A stretch of 64,000 nt of DNA, taken from Isoetes taiwanensis (Eukaryota; Streptophyta; Lycopodiopsida; Isoetales; Isoetaceae). The position numbers and the translations under genes were made by a program. The notes under the pieces are model-generated. The model searched no databases, was not told where the DNA came from, and saw only the letters and a list, made by a program, of their open reading frames with translations. Shown piece after piece: positions 1 to 11,357 of the stretch. The number at the start of each line of letters is the position of its first letter. The first letter of the stretch is position 1. Location: contig JAJEKV010000004.1 in the NCBI GenBank assembly GCA_021234155.1, positions 8,064,109-8,128,108 on the forward strand, given 5' to 3'.

Positions 1-524
1 AGATCTTTATGCACAAAAATCTATATAGGAGCACTTGACAAAATTTGTCAAGTTGAGTGTTTGACAAAGGTAACAATATGCTATACCTAAGTTGGTTTTG
101 GTCACGGGGTAACATAAAACCAAAAAAGAGCCATAGGCTTGGCATTGCTTCAAGAAGATGGGATTTTCTCTTTTGCAAGCAAGATTTGGTCTGAAACTGC
201 GCTTAGGTACTTGAGGCTTGAAAAGAGTGCAGTAGCCCTCATGTTCGTGATAGATAGGCAAGGACATCTCTTGCAAAAGAGCCACATCCAAGCGTTTATG
301 AAACAAAACCCCATCTCTCTTCTCTTTGCCAAAAATCAGCCAAAAGCTAAACTTTGTAGATGCGCGTGTAAAGTTCAAGTCTATGAAATTCTCGAATTAG
401 GGCTCGCATGAAACGGACAAAAGCTAGGCTTTTCATTCATCTCTGCAGTTTTTCTACAATGGTATAGAGTGGGTAACTGCACATTGCAAGTTACCAAAAA
501 GTGAAAAACATAGGTAATATCCAG
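1..524. other. Gene-free flank with a perfect palindrome
   Basis: I recognise no gene here. Short open frames exist on both strands but show no known domain. Positions 34-52 form a perfect 9-bp-arm palindrome (CTTGACAAA, one central base, TTTGTCAAG). The end of the stretch (about 510-535) resembles 2470-2490, so the repeat block that follows begins near here. Confidence 0.5.
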
Positions 525-1445
525 TTATAACACCTGGACCCCAAATAAAATTGTTTGCTACAGATGTTGGCTAGTGTACCTGCTGAGAGCTTATCCTCGG
601 GATTAAAAAAACCCCGCCCTTTCAGGTTTTCGAGGAAAAACCCTAGCGATAAGATCTCAGCAAGAGGCTTGGCAATGCAAGGCTTCTAGACATTTCCACA
701 AAAAAAAACCCATGCTCCACAGAGAATACTAAAGTCCCGCATCATCCCTGGACCTGCACATCACCAACAAAAAAACCAATAGAGAAAAAACCTCGAAAAG
801 GCGAGGGGCTGGTCACGTGTGCCACGCAACAAAAAACAATATTTACAATAATATACACATTAAGGGAGGGTGGGTAGGAATCGAGGGAACTGCTGAGAAA
901 GGAGAAAACGCCGATGAGTAATCGATGAAGAACCTACAAGAAATAGCGATCCCCAAATAAACGAGACCCCCAGAAAATGCATGCAATGCATGCATGGGAG
1001 AGATGCATGCTCGCCCTATTCGAGAATACCGATCCGATGAATCGGATCGATGGCATTCTTAAATTAGGGCGCATAAAACAGACAAAAGCTCCTGACAAAA
1101 AGAGAACTTCCTTATCAAAACAAGATCGAGTTCGAAGGTCAAAGGATGATGGCAAAAAAAGGGACAGGATCGAGAAAGAACATGCCACAACATGGAAATA
1201 GATGCCAAAACTGTCGAACCAAGTAGGGAGAAGCCCCTCCCCTACCTGGTATCAAAGAAAGAGAGTCAAGGGAACTGTTGAGAGACAAGAAAAATGTCGA
1301 TGAGAAGTCGTCGAAGAACCTGCAAGAAATAGCGATCCTCCAAATGAACCAGAGCCCCAGAAAATGCATGCAATGCATACGTGAAATAGATGCATGCTCG
1401 CCCTATTCAAGAATATCGATCCGATGGCTCAGATCGATGGCATTA
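525..1445. repeat. Repeat block R1, first copy
   Basis: This block recurs at about 2470-3404 with scattered substitutions and small indels. Each block contains an internal tandem duplication with a period near 386 bp. The most conserved 130 bp lies at 926-1058 and 1312-1445, and contains a GCATGCAATGCATGCATG-like palindromic core followed by a GATCCGATGAATCGGATC-type inverted repeat. No coding domain is recognisable. It is followed directly by a Ty3/gypsy integrase fragment in both copies, so it may be a non-coding part of that element. Its boundaries are approximate. Confidence 0.7.
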
Positions 1446-2466
1446 GTGTAGAAGTGGTCCACCTAGTCAATAATCCAAGCTCCTACCTTTCCAATGTGCC
1501 TTTTTAATATGAAGATCAAGAAGGATTGGAAGAGAGTGATTCTATTATGGCTACTGATATTATTGCTTTTCATGAGAAAGAGATAGATTGGCAACATGAC
1601 ATCAGGAGATACTTGAAGTACAATGACTTGAGCAGCAGCCAAGACAGGAGATTCAAAGAGAAGTGCAAGAAGTTTAGGCTGATAGAAGATCGTTTATGCT
1701 AAGATGTGTGGACCTTGAGGAGGCCAAGTTGATCATAGAGGCATGCCATGAAGGTGTTTATAGAGGTCATTTTGTTGTTGATACAACAGCCAAGGAGATT
1801 CTAAGATCAAGGTATTTTTGGCCTACTCTTTTTAAAGATTGCCATAATGTAATTAAGTGTTGTCATAAATGCCAAATCTTTGGCAAAAGAGTGTTGCAGC
1901 CAACCCTTCTCACTGCTATCCCATTCTAAGTGTGGGGACTTGATTCATAGGTCCAATAGACCCTCCCTCATCAGCACAACACCAATACATTCTTGTAGCC
2001 ACTGATTACTTCACTAAGTGGGATGAGGCAGTTCCACTTAGACAAGCAAATGCTTTTACTACTGCTAGGTTTCTCTATGAAAAACATGTGTGCAAGATTT
2101 GGCATCCCATTCAAGCTTATATCTGATAGAAGATCCTACTTCATGAACAAAGTCATAGCCACATTGCTATTTACTCTCAAAGTGGAGCACACTAAGAGCT
2201 CAGCCTTCTATCCTCAAGGAAATGGTCAAGTTGAATCAACTAACAAGGTACTCAAGTCAGTCATCAAGAAAACCATTAGTATCTCAGAAAAGGATTGGTA
2301 TATCAAGCTTTATAATGATCTATGGGCTTATAGGACCACCACTAAGACATCTACCAAGCACACGCCCTTTAGCCTTGTATATGACATTCTATTATTCCAA
2401 TTGAGCTCAAGTTACCTTCCCTCAGATTGGTATATAAAATTAATTTGGAAATGGAAAGGAAAAATA
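1446..2466 (+). pseudogene. Degenerate Ty3/gypsy RNase H-integrase segment, copy 1
   Basis: Translating the plus strand in pieces gives a typical Ty3/gypsy integrase. A linker reading DWQHDIRRYLKYN (about 1585-1625) comes first. The zinc-binding part follows at about 1730-1900, with HKCQIFGKR near its end. Part of the catalytic core lies at 2020-2400, with ARFGIPFKLISDRRSYF around the second Asp and FYPQGNGQVESTNK around the catalytic Glu. There are several frameshifts and stops, and the C-terminal part is cut off at about 2466, where repeat block R2 begins. A better preserved copy of the same element is at 30447-31581. It is a dead fragment; reverse transcriptase and gag are absent nearby. 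Confidence 0.85.
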
Positions 2467-3404
2467 TAAGAAGTATCCAGTAACAACTCCTGGACCTCAA
2501 ATAAAATCGTTTGCTACATATGTTGGCTAGTGTACCTGCCGAGAGCTTATCGCCAGGATTAAAAAACCCGCCCTTTCGGATTCTCGAGGAAAAATTCTAG
2601 CGGTAAGATCTCGGCAAGGGGCTTGGCAATGCAAGACTTCTAGACGATCCCATAAAAAAAACCCACGCTCCACAGAGAATATTGAAGTCGCGCATCACCC
2701 CTGGACCTACACATCACCAACAAAAAAACTAATAGAGAAAAAAAAACTCGAAAAGGCGAGGGGCTGGTCATGCGTGCCACGAAACAAAAAATAACAGTTA
2801 CAATACTGCCCAATACTGTACACATTAAGGGAGGGTGGGTGAAAGTCAAGGGAACTGCTGAGAGAGGAGAAAACGCTGATGAGAAATCGACGAAGAACCT
2901 GCAAGAAATAGCGATCCCCAAATGAACCAAAGCTCCAGAAAATGCATGCAATGCATGCATGGGAGAGATGCATACTTGCCCTATTCGAGAATACCGGTTT
3001 GATGAATTGGATCGACGGCATTCTCAAAATAGGACTCGCATGAAATAGACAAAGGCTCCCGACAAAAAAAAACTTCCTTATCAAAACAAGATCGAGGCCG
3101 AAGGTCAAAGGATGATGGCCAAAAAAAGACAAGATCGGGAAATAACATGCCACAACATGGAAATAGATGCCAAAACTATCTAACCAAACAAGGAGAAGCC
3201 CCTCCCCTACCTGGTGTCAAAGAAAGAGAGTCAAGGGAACTGTTGAGAGGAGAAAAATGTCGATGAGAAGTCGATGAAGAACCTGCAAGAAATAGCGATC
3301 CTCCAAATGTACCAAAGCCCCAGAAAATGCATGCAATGCATGCGTGAAAGAGATGCATGCTCGCCCTATTCAAGAATATCCGATGGCTCAGATCGATGGC
3401 ATTA
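2467..3404. repeat. Repeat block R2, second copy
   Basis: Second copy of block R1, with the same internal duplication (conserved cores at 2892-3023 and 3276-3404) and the same following integrase sequence. R1 plus integrase (525-2466) and R2 plus integrase (2467-3568 continuing at 30447) therefore form a tandem duplication of about 1.9 kb, later split by element O. Confidence 0.7.
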
Positions 3405-3563
3405 GTATAAAAGTGGTCCACCTAGTCAATAATCCAAGCTCGTACCTTCCCAATGCGCCCTTTTAATATGAAGATCAAGAAGGATTGGAAGAGAGTGATT
3501 TTTTTATGGCTACTGAAATTATTGCTTTTCATGAGAAAGAGATAGATTGGCAACATGACATCA
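3405..3563 (+). pseudogene. Ty3/gypsy RNase H-integrase linker, copy 2 (left part)
   Basis: This matches 1446-1604 closely and ends at ...ACATCA followed by GGATA, where element O is inserted. The sequence resumes at 30447 after the second GGATA. Joining the two flanks restores the order seen in the uninterrupted copy at about 1590-1625, so this is a verified pre-insertion site. It is non-coding as it stands. Confidence 0.85.
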
Positions 3564-3568
3564 GGATA
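3564..3568. repeat. Target site duplication of element O (left), GGATA
   Basis: GGATA directly precedes the TGTGACGTCC terminus of the left LTR and recurs at 30442-30446 directly after the right LTR. Five base pairs is the usual target duplication for Ty3/gypsy integrases. Confidence 0.95.
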
Positions 3569-5166
3569 TGTGACGTCCCCTACTCGTATACGGTGCAATC
3601 ACCGTATACAAACAGGAGTTCATCCCCCATACCAGCTCCATGCTAATACAGGGCCCTCCACGTATCACTGCAACCTTGATGAGTTCCAGTGGGAAGAATG
3701 AAGGGGTCATTTTACCCTGTCTCCCTTCAGGGCCTACCTAGCTGCAGAAGCGTAAACATACATGTAAGTACAAATACATCAACATCATATGACCATCATG
3801 AAGGATGGCTCACCACATATCTGCATAGACAGAGATCAACACATCACATATGAAGATCCTACCCAAGGCTCAGACTCAAAGGGGATGACTGACGGCTTGG
3901 GACTCCAGAAGTCATTGCAGACAGAATTCATGGCAAATGGATTTGGCTGGCATAAGAACACGGCTTAGGGTAGTCCACTCCATCCGCCCCTCCTGTGCAC
4001 ACTTTGCAGAGTAGGTTGAAAAGTGTTGGGACTTGACTGTAGCCCGCCGGATACATAGCCAAAGGGGCTATTCCTGGGTTTCATCTCCCGGTTCGATGGG
4101 GCGGTAGGGATTGCTCCTCCGGAGGTTGGCATCTTGACTCAAAGGCGACTAGAGGGCCTTTGCCTGCACTCGATGAACTCCATGGAAGGTGTCCACCACC
4201 CCAAGAGTGTCGAACCCATGCAAAGCCCGCGACGCTAGGATGTGAGCATTAGGTCTAGTCCACAATAGTTCCCGATAGGCTTTACTACCAGAGGGACATG
4301 ATCATGAGTCAGGACATGAACCTCCTTGTAAGCCAGTCTGGCCCCTTCACCCACAACCCGGTTTGGTTCTTGTACATAGGCCGAATTTAATAGTGCATTA
4401 AAGAGGCTAGCTAGGAGCATCATACTACTAAGCTTTAAGGTCTCTACCCCCCTTCCCAATACAATGAGTCCACAGAGATCATCATGAGTCCACAGAGATC
4501 ATCACAACATACATATCACAGAAGAACTAAAGAACAAGATTTAATCTAAATCACAGAGTTAGGTTCTTTAGTTAAGGCTGGGTATCTAGAGATCTAGATG
4601 GCTGCTATGGGCAAGTCAATAGGCTAAACCTAGTTACTCTATGTCTGGAAGGCAGTTTAGACTATTGAATTGACAAAATACCTGATCCCTGGCTTGCTCC
4701 TCCTGCTCTGAACGCATCCATGCTGCAGAACTGCCTGAAGATGAGGCTAGAAAGGGAAACTGATGAGCTAGGCTGCTCAGACAGATCTTGGGAGGCGAGA
4801 TTGGCTCTTGGATCAAGCAAAACAGAGCTCTAGAAGGCTGTGGACGAAAATGGAAAGTTAGGGTTTCCTATACTTATATAGACTAAGGGTTAGAGCTAGG
4901 GTTTCCCATTATCCCTTTGAGCATGTGGGATAAATGGTGTGGCCCACTTGCCTTTATTAACTAAGTGGCATAAAGTGTCCACATGGGTAAATGTGTACAC
5001 ATGGGTAAATGTGCACATAATGAAATGTACAGACCTTGCAAGTTGCCCCCTAGGGTGCTACTTGCTTGGCTACGCATCGGCGTACACGTCAATCGGGATG
5101 GCGTGTACGCGTGACGAGGCAGTACGGTATACGTCCTGGGACCGTATACTGTGCTGGAATGTCACA
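3569..5166 (-). repeat. LTR of element O (3' LTR in element sense)
   Basis: 1598 bp, starting TGTGACGTCCCC and ending GGAATGTCACA in window orientation, and matching 28781-30441 along its length. A perfect 10-bp-arm palindrome (GTATACGGTG caat CACCGTATAC) lies just inside the start at 3586-3609. A second hairpin (arms around ACGGTATACG and CCGTATACTG) lies close to the other end, about 5120-5155. A short direct duplication around 4465-4505 (GAGTCCACAGAGATCATCA) is absent from the other LTR. The other LTR has lost about 90 bp corresponding to roughly 4765-4855 here. Confidence 0.95.
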
Positions 5167-6030
5167 TTCTCCCCACCTTGAAATGATGATGTCCGCAGCA
5201 TCGTGGGTCTCCCCACCTTGGGATCTTCTTGTCCTGCAATCAACTTGATGCATACAATTTATTACTATTACACTTATACAATTATTAGAATTACTTTAAG
5301 GTGATATTTTTAAAACATTATTACGACATTACATTATTCAATAACTTATCAATTCATAACTCCATTACAACAAGGTACTTATTAACCTTACTTAATACAA
5401 CATTTATGTTTATCAAAACTTAACAGTTTCATATACAACTTCATTCCTTACAACACATTCCAACAAAATTTGTGTTGCAAGTCTTCGTAGCTCGACCTCC
5501 TTGCCCTCCAGAGCGCTCTATTGGCCTGCAGGTCGACACTACGTTAGTACCATTTTAATTATTAATAGAATTATTGTTATAAGGTAACCACCCATCTAAT
5601 TAACTAAATGGATGCATGACTAATCTCCCGGCATAGGAAGAGGATGTTCTTCCATCATGGCCGTGGAGACATCGCCCTATAATGCCTAGGATGACACTCA
5701 TGCCTACACCTTTAGTTGCCCTGAGCGTGAAGGTGGCGTCCTTCCCGTAGGCATTGACTAGAGGTGCTTTCCTATCAATGCATTCCTGAATGGCCTCTTA
5801 TCTCTCGAGGTTATCTACTTCCGTGGGACGGAAGTAGACTTTTTAATCTACCTTCCAAGTCATCCAAGCAAAACCGTAGTCATGCCTACAATGACATTAC
5901 ACCACGTCCTAGAGATCACCGAAGTGGTCCCATCATTGGTAACAACGCATGCAACCCATACCTAGCATAGGTTGCATGCATAGATTAATCTTAACTATAC
6001 ATGAAATTAATCTATGCACAAATCGACATG
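5167..6030 (-). other. Element O 3' untranslated region with polypurine tract and hairpins
   Basis: No domain-bearing ORF. On the minus strand the sequence next to the LTR reads CAAGGTGGGGAGAA and ends at the TG of the LTR, which is a polypurine tract. At the far end are two adjacent hairpins: arms GCATGCAACC (5947-5956) with GGTTGCATGC (5970-5979), and arms GCATAGATTAAT (5978-5989) with ATTAATCTATGC (6006-6017). The native end of pol lies at 6020-6030: reading across the insertion, the frame closes five codons past the junction. Confidence 0.8.
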
Positions 6031-6035
6031 CCTGA
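6031..6035. repeat. Target site duplication of element I (left), CCTGA
   Basis: CCTGA precedes the TGTGACGTTCC terminus of the left LTR and recurs at 19627-19631 directly after the right LTR. Confidence 0.95.
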
Positions 6036-7726
6036 TGTGACGTTCCAAGTATTTATACGGTATACGTATAAATATATTGACACGTCACCCAGTATAGATA
6101 CGCCACCATGGGGTATGGTAACCTAGGGGGTTGACCTAAAAGGGATTAAATTAGCTATGCTTTAATTTAATTATTAAGGATAATAACCTATAATTAAGGA
6201 ATTAATATGTAAAAGGGATAATTAAGTTAATTATGGTTTGGGAAGGTGCCACTTGGCCAAAATCGATTGGCTAACATGGTGATGCTACTTGGAGGCATCA
6301 AGGTGGATCACTACCCCCCATATCAGCCATAATCGACCAGGAGGAGTGGAGCGCCACCTTTGAGGAGCTGAGCGCCTACCTACCTTTGCCAAGCTGAGCG
6401 CCACCTTCACCCAGCTGAGCGCCACCCTTGCCTAGCACGTACCCGTGTAGCCAGAGCTAAACGTCAAGCCCCAAGAAGATGGAAGCACCCAACGATAACG
6501 GGTCCAGCAGGAACTCGGGTAGGTGGCTAGTATAGGTTGATATTCTAGGGTAGCGCCCCTTTTGGGCACTTGTTGTGTTGTTTTGTCTGTTCTCTCTGTG
6601 TTTTACTCGTAGGAACTAACCCTTGATTGTAAAGGTAAGTTCTCTTTATATTCGATTACGGTTTTGCTCGTAAAAGGATGGATTGATAGTTCTTTGCATA
6701 GTATTACTCTGGAAATGGGGGAAATAAGGGGGGTAGAGACCTCTGAGCTCATGTATGATAGTATGCTCCTAGATAGAGCCCTGTAATATTCCCATTAAAT
6801 GCGACCTGTGCACAAGAGACCACCGAGTCGTGGATGCTATGGAATGGCTTAGCACCAAACAAGGGACACGCGGTGGTGAAGTGGGGGTGGGGTCTTGCAC
6901 CGAACATAAAAGGCTCCCGAGACTCCTACGGTGGACTAGGCCTAATAGCAGGCCCGGTGAGCTAGGCGCGATCAGGCGGGTATGGGTCCGACACTCCCCG
7001 GGTACGAGGTGTGACCCGCATGGGGCATCCCGTACTTTGAGTAGATTTAGGGGCGAGTAAGTCGGGCACGGATGCGGGGGTCGCCGATGCGCACGTATTC
7101 TCTAGTCCACCCATGGAACCACTGTGATCCTGGAAGGGGACGCTTCCCCGACCTGCCTCATCGGACGGGGCTTCATGAACCCTGTAGTAGGCTCGAAGGG
7201 TGATACCTTGAGTCTGCATGTCCGGAAGGCTATAGCGATGCCATAACATGATTTGACTCATCTGCAAAGTGTGCACAGGAGGGGCGGATGGAGTGGACAA
7301 CCCTAGCCAATGTTCTATGCCAGCCAACGCCATGCCAAGATTCGGTCTGTTGATCTCTTGAGACCTAGCCGTCAGTCGATCCTCACTGGAGTCTGAGCCG
7401 GGGTAGAACCATGGGTTTGGGGTGTTTTCTTAGGTTTAGATGCATATTCTTTGCCATTGGTATTTGGATGGATGCGCCACCCTTCGTGGTGGTTATTTAT
7501 ATGTGATTTATGCTGTGTGCTAACCCTTGTATTCACGCGTCCGCGACGTAGGAGCCCCATTGAAGGCGTGGGCCGAATGACCCCTCTGTGTCCTTCACTT
7601 GAGCGTCTTATTATAGATGGCCCGAGTTAGACGGAGGGCCCTGCTCGTGGCGAGCTGGTCGCCATGGGAGGGGAAAGTCCCCGTATGTATACATCCGAGG
7701 GTCGTATATGTTCAGGGAGCGTCACA
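6036..7726 (+). repeat. 5' LTR of element I
   Basis: 1691 bp, matched by 17932-19626. Just inside the start is a 9-bp-arm palindrome (ATTTATACG ... CGTATAAAT) that contains the TATA-like stretch ACGTATAAATATA. Three imperfect copies of AGCTGAGCGCCACC-type repeats lie at about 6355-6425. A T-rich stretch at about 6560-6665 and a GGTAAGT donor-like site at about 6634 could mark the transcribed leader, but no start site can be fixed by eye. Confidence 0.95.
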
Positions 7727-7727
7727 G

Positions 7728-7739
7728 TGGTATCAGAGC
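7728..7739 (+). other. Primer binding site, initiator tRNA-Met
   Basis: TGGTATCAGAGC is the standard plant retrotransposon primer site complementary to the 3' end of initiator tRNA-Met. It starts two bases after the 5' LTR and fixes the plus orientation of element I. Confidence 0.95.
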
Positions 7740-10700
7740 CGTGATTTCGGTTACTCGAAATCATAGCACTGACCAAACCCTAACTCGTTAGTCCGGTAGT
7801 TAGGAGGGAGTTAAACTAGTGTGGTTGTTGGCTCTCTGATGTTTGGTTTTGTGCTAGGTTAATGTAATAGGATGTAAGTTCTTAAGAAGTTAGGGCGACT
7901 GGAAGACCCAAGTTTGGAAGGGCTATAACTTTTTGTAGGTAGCTCGGATGAAGGCGAAAACGGCTCCAATGGATCGGGCACCTCCCAAATACCCTAAGGG
8001 GCACGTCTCCCGAGGGCGAACAGACAACAGCTGGCCGCAAAATCAAAAGGGGCGTTGCTGTCCTCGGAGGTGTTTATTTCGAAAAGTTAAGACCGTATAA
8101 GTAACGCAGCGCCCCATACGGTCGCGCATATTTTTATACGCGAAAAAAAACTTTTGGTCTGTTTGCCTAAAGACAACCAGACTTAAGCCTATTAGCCCGT
8201 ATGGATCTAATAGCCTTTAACTTGCAGCCCTACATATGACTAGGTGTTTGTCATATCATAGCCCTTGAACAGAGCTATAAAATTACACAAGATTCCAAAA
8301 TAGAAAAACATTTTGTTATTTGACTAACGGCATATGATTTAAAATGATTTAATACAGCAAGAATTATGACAATTTTTGCAGCATAAACTATCAAGGTTTT
8401 TTTAGCTATATTACAACTAGAAGCAAAAGCCATTGTATGAACTGATTTGAATTACTATTTCCAAGTAGAACATAACCAAAAGGCATTTAATTATTTCATA
8501 TTGTCAAATAGCAGTAAACTTGCTTAACATAGCTAAGATAACCCACATAGACATTGTGGCCATAAAACCTGACCAACATAAAAATAGAGTTTTACGATTT
8601 CACCAAATATTCACTCGCAGATTGAGCAATAATTTTGCTCAGGTTTCAAACCATAACATCACCATACGCAGGGATAAGTTCGGTTACCTGCATGTCAACC
8701 ATTCAAGCATTAGCCTAAGAAGGGTAACGTTGAAAGGACAAACAGGTAAGCAAAGAACCTATCCGGCTTAACGCCCTTCAACATATTTTTGGTAATGTAC
8801 ATATGAAATTAAGTTAACTATCTATAGTCTATATAAAGAACATTTAAGCGATGTTAGATAGTGACTGTTCAAACAGGGCCAGCAAACTCTTCAAGTTAAA
8901 CGGCAGTATAAGAGATAGATACCTACGGTTATACATGGAATATAAATGGTTCACAACTGCCATGCACAAACATATTAATAGAAGAATTACCGCAGGTACA
9001 CCTCATGACACTAAGGTACATCAAGTATAAATCGACCAGAAGACTTAATAAACAGTCCAACTTAAGAAAACAAATATGTTAAAAGTTACGGCAAATGCTA
9101 GGATCAGGATAGCATGAGTCAACTGCTCTACATATAACAGAGATCCACCAGAACTATATGGGCACAGAACTATATGGGTCAACATCATCAAGCATTTTTT
9201 AGAAAGGCTCCTGACTGCTATTAAACCTTAAAAAAGTTAAACACAGCGCTCCAGATTGACCAACACCAGAGCTTAACTTGAAATAAACCATAAGATCATA
9301 AGCCATGTGTTCGGGTCCAGGACTGCCAGTCAAATTTGCCTAACAGGGGCACTAAAGTGAATATAACTAAAAACAACACGAAAGGACAATAGAGCAGAGA
9401 AACAGAGAGACTGGTCAAACAGCCAAAACCTAAATAGATCAAACGTTAAGAATGGAAGATTAGTGGGCAAGGTTTATCAGGAGAGAACGTAACTAGAGCT
9501 TAACATGAAATGAGCCATAAGATCCCAAGCACTGGGTTCGGGTTCAGGACAGCCAGTAACATATGACAGCCATGAGAATGAGAGTGAATAAAGTATCAAC
9601 AGCAAGAAGATAAAATAGAACAAAGCAAAGATGGCTTGGTGACGTAGTCAAAATATATGTTAAGAATGGAAGATAGATAGGCAGCCTCTATCCAGACATA
9701 GTTCAGAAAGACGATGTGCATAACTATACCTCCATACTATAACCAGGGGCAAATATCTACTCTGCAAATAAGATAACAAGGCTTACCAGATCTGGTCTAT
9801 AGGCACAGGGAGAAATTAAAGATGTTGAACTAAATATGTAGGCAACAATAGGAACGTCAGAAGTTATACATATCACTAGAACCAATTAGACAAAGCAGAT
9901 TACAGAACCAAAAGTAGGAGAATTTGGGCAAAACTTGGTAAGGTAATTCCGTCAAACGGTATGGTAAGAATCTAATCTACGAAATTGAAGATCAAGATAT
10001 GGACAAGTACATCTAAAAAATGATGGGAAACCTGATTGTTCATGGTGGTTCTAGGGCGTTGTACAGTTGGATCCGGTTCACTTGGAGACATCGCATTAGC
10101 ATCTTCAGCATTATTCACGGTTTCTGGAACCACCTTATCAGTTCCACTTTGCAAAATTTGGGCAGAACTTTATTGCTCTTCTATATCCAAAAGTCGGATG
10201 CCTATTTACCTCTGTGGCTTTTGAAGCCCTCTTTCTGTTTACCCATACACACAGCTGAAAGCTTGAATCCGGAAGGTAGACAAATCCTGAGTTTATACAA
10301 ATGGAAGTAATAGAACTGAATCGAAACCTTCTATAGAACCATTCGGAAGCATGCAACTCACGAATCCACATCCAACAGTCTAGGTAGCAGCCGTATATCT
10401 GCCAGCATGCATTTTCCAGGTTTTTCCAGATCCAGTAAGGCGGCATCGCCTTACATCGTGAGCAATTAGGTTTATCCAAAACCCTAAGCCGTATAATCAA
10501 TGTTGTGGATAGAGGTAAAAGGGAAGTAAAGAAATATTCCCCATATGTTAATGAACAAGAAATGGTCATACATGGCTAAGATTAATTTTGATACCTTAAC
10601 ATAAGAATGCGCTCCAAATGATCAACCCCTTTGCCTATGGCTATAGGGGAAAATTAGACATCCAACAAATATCAAGAAACTTCGCCTTGCAAGCCAAGTT

Positions 10701-11357
10701 ATTTGAGTTGGTCAAAGCGGAGGTGAGTTGAATACACATATTTCTGAGCAGTTAGCTAACTCTATAGTTAGCACAGGCTAAAGGTATATCTTTGGAAATT
10801 TATTCTTAGGAAATCTACTCTCAGGACAATTCAGAAATTGAGGAAATTTATTCTCAGGTCCAATCTATTCTCAGGAATTTTAGTCCTCGGGGCCATTGAG
10901 GAATTGAAGTCCATTTAGATTATTTTTAGACCTTTACAAGAGCTATGAAATCAAACGCTCTACAAAACTATTTATCGACTAACTTCGGTCATGTTTCAAG
11001 TGAAAAAGAAAGGGGATATAGCCTAGGGCATCAACATATCAAGTTAATTAAGTTGGTAAAAATGGAGAATAGATACGCTTCTGATGAGCAGATAACAAGT
11101 CAAGAGTCAACATAGGCAAAGGATATTCTAGTGATCTTTATATATAAAATAAATAAATAAATAAATAAATAAATAAATTTTGAAAATTTTTAAAATAAAA
11201 AGTGAACGTTAGAATTTAAATTTAAATACTTTTTTAAGCGTGTTTCCTCTGGACGACCTTTTCCGCCATAGCCGCCGGACCCGAGCTCTGTTCCCGCCAT
11301 AGCCGACCTTCCCTCACACCTCCCAAACACCTTAAACCCCTTGCGCCTTCAACCCTC
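7740..11357 (+). other. Long AT-rich leader of element I without a recognisable gene
   Basis: No ORF with a known domain was seen on either strand. Two degenerate copies of a roughly 214-227 bp unit lie at about 9244-9490 and 9470-9700, recognisable by GAGCTTAAC...CCATAAGATC and by GTTAAGAATGGAAGA. Short repeats containing TTCTCAGG occur at about 10805-10880, an (AAAT)n microsatellite at 11146-11178, and two copies of TTCCGCCATAGCCG just before the next ORF. A small hairpin (GACCGTAT...ATACGGTC) lies at about 8090-8125. In element O the equivalent position holds ORF-A and hairpin pairs; neither is detectable here. Confidence 0.6.
11146..11178. repeat. (AAAT)n microsatellite
   Basis: About eight tandem AAAT units. 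Confidence 0.9.

Noticed and set aside
6830-7060. Open frame inside the LTR of element I
   Set aside because: The same frame in the other LTR is altered by indels, and LTRs of this type are non-coding.
7728-7739. tRNA-Met gene
   Set aside because: Only the 12-bp primer binding site matches; no tRNA body is present here, at 28768 or at 54697.
10138-10569. 143-codon minus-strand frame in the leader of element I
   Set aside because: No domain, no conserved counterpart in elements O or T, and aromatic/Cys-rich composition typical of random frames.
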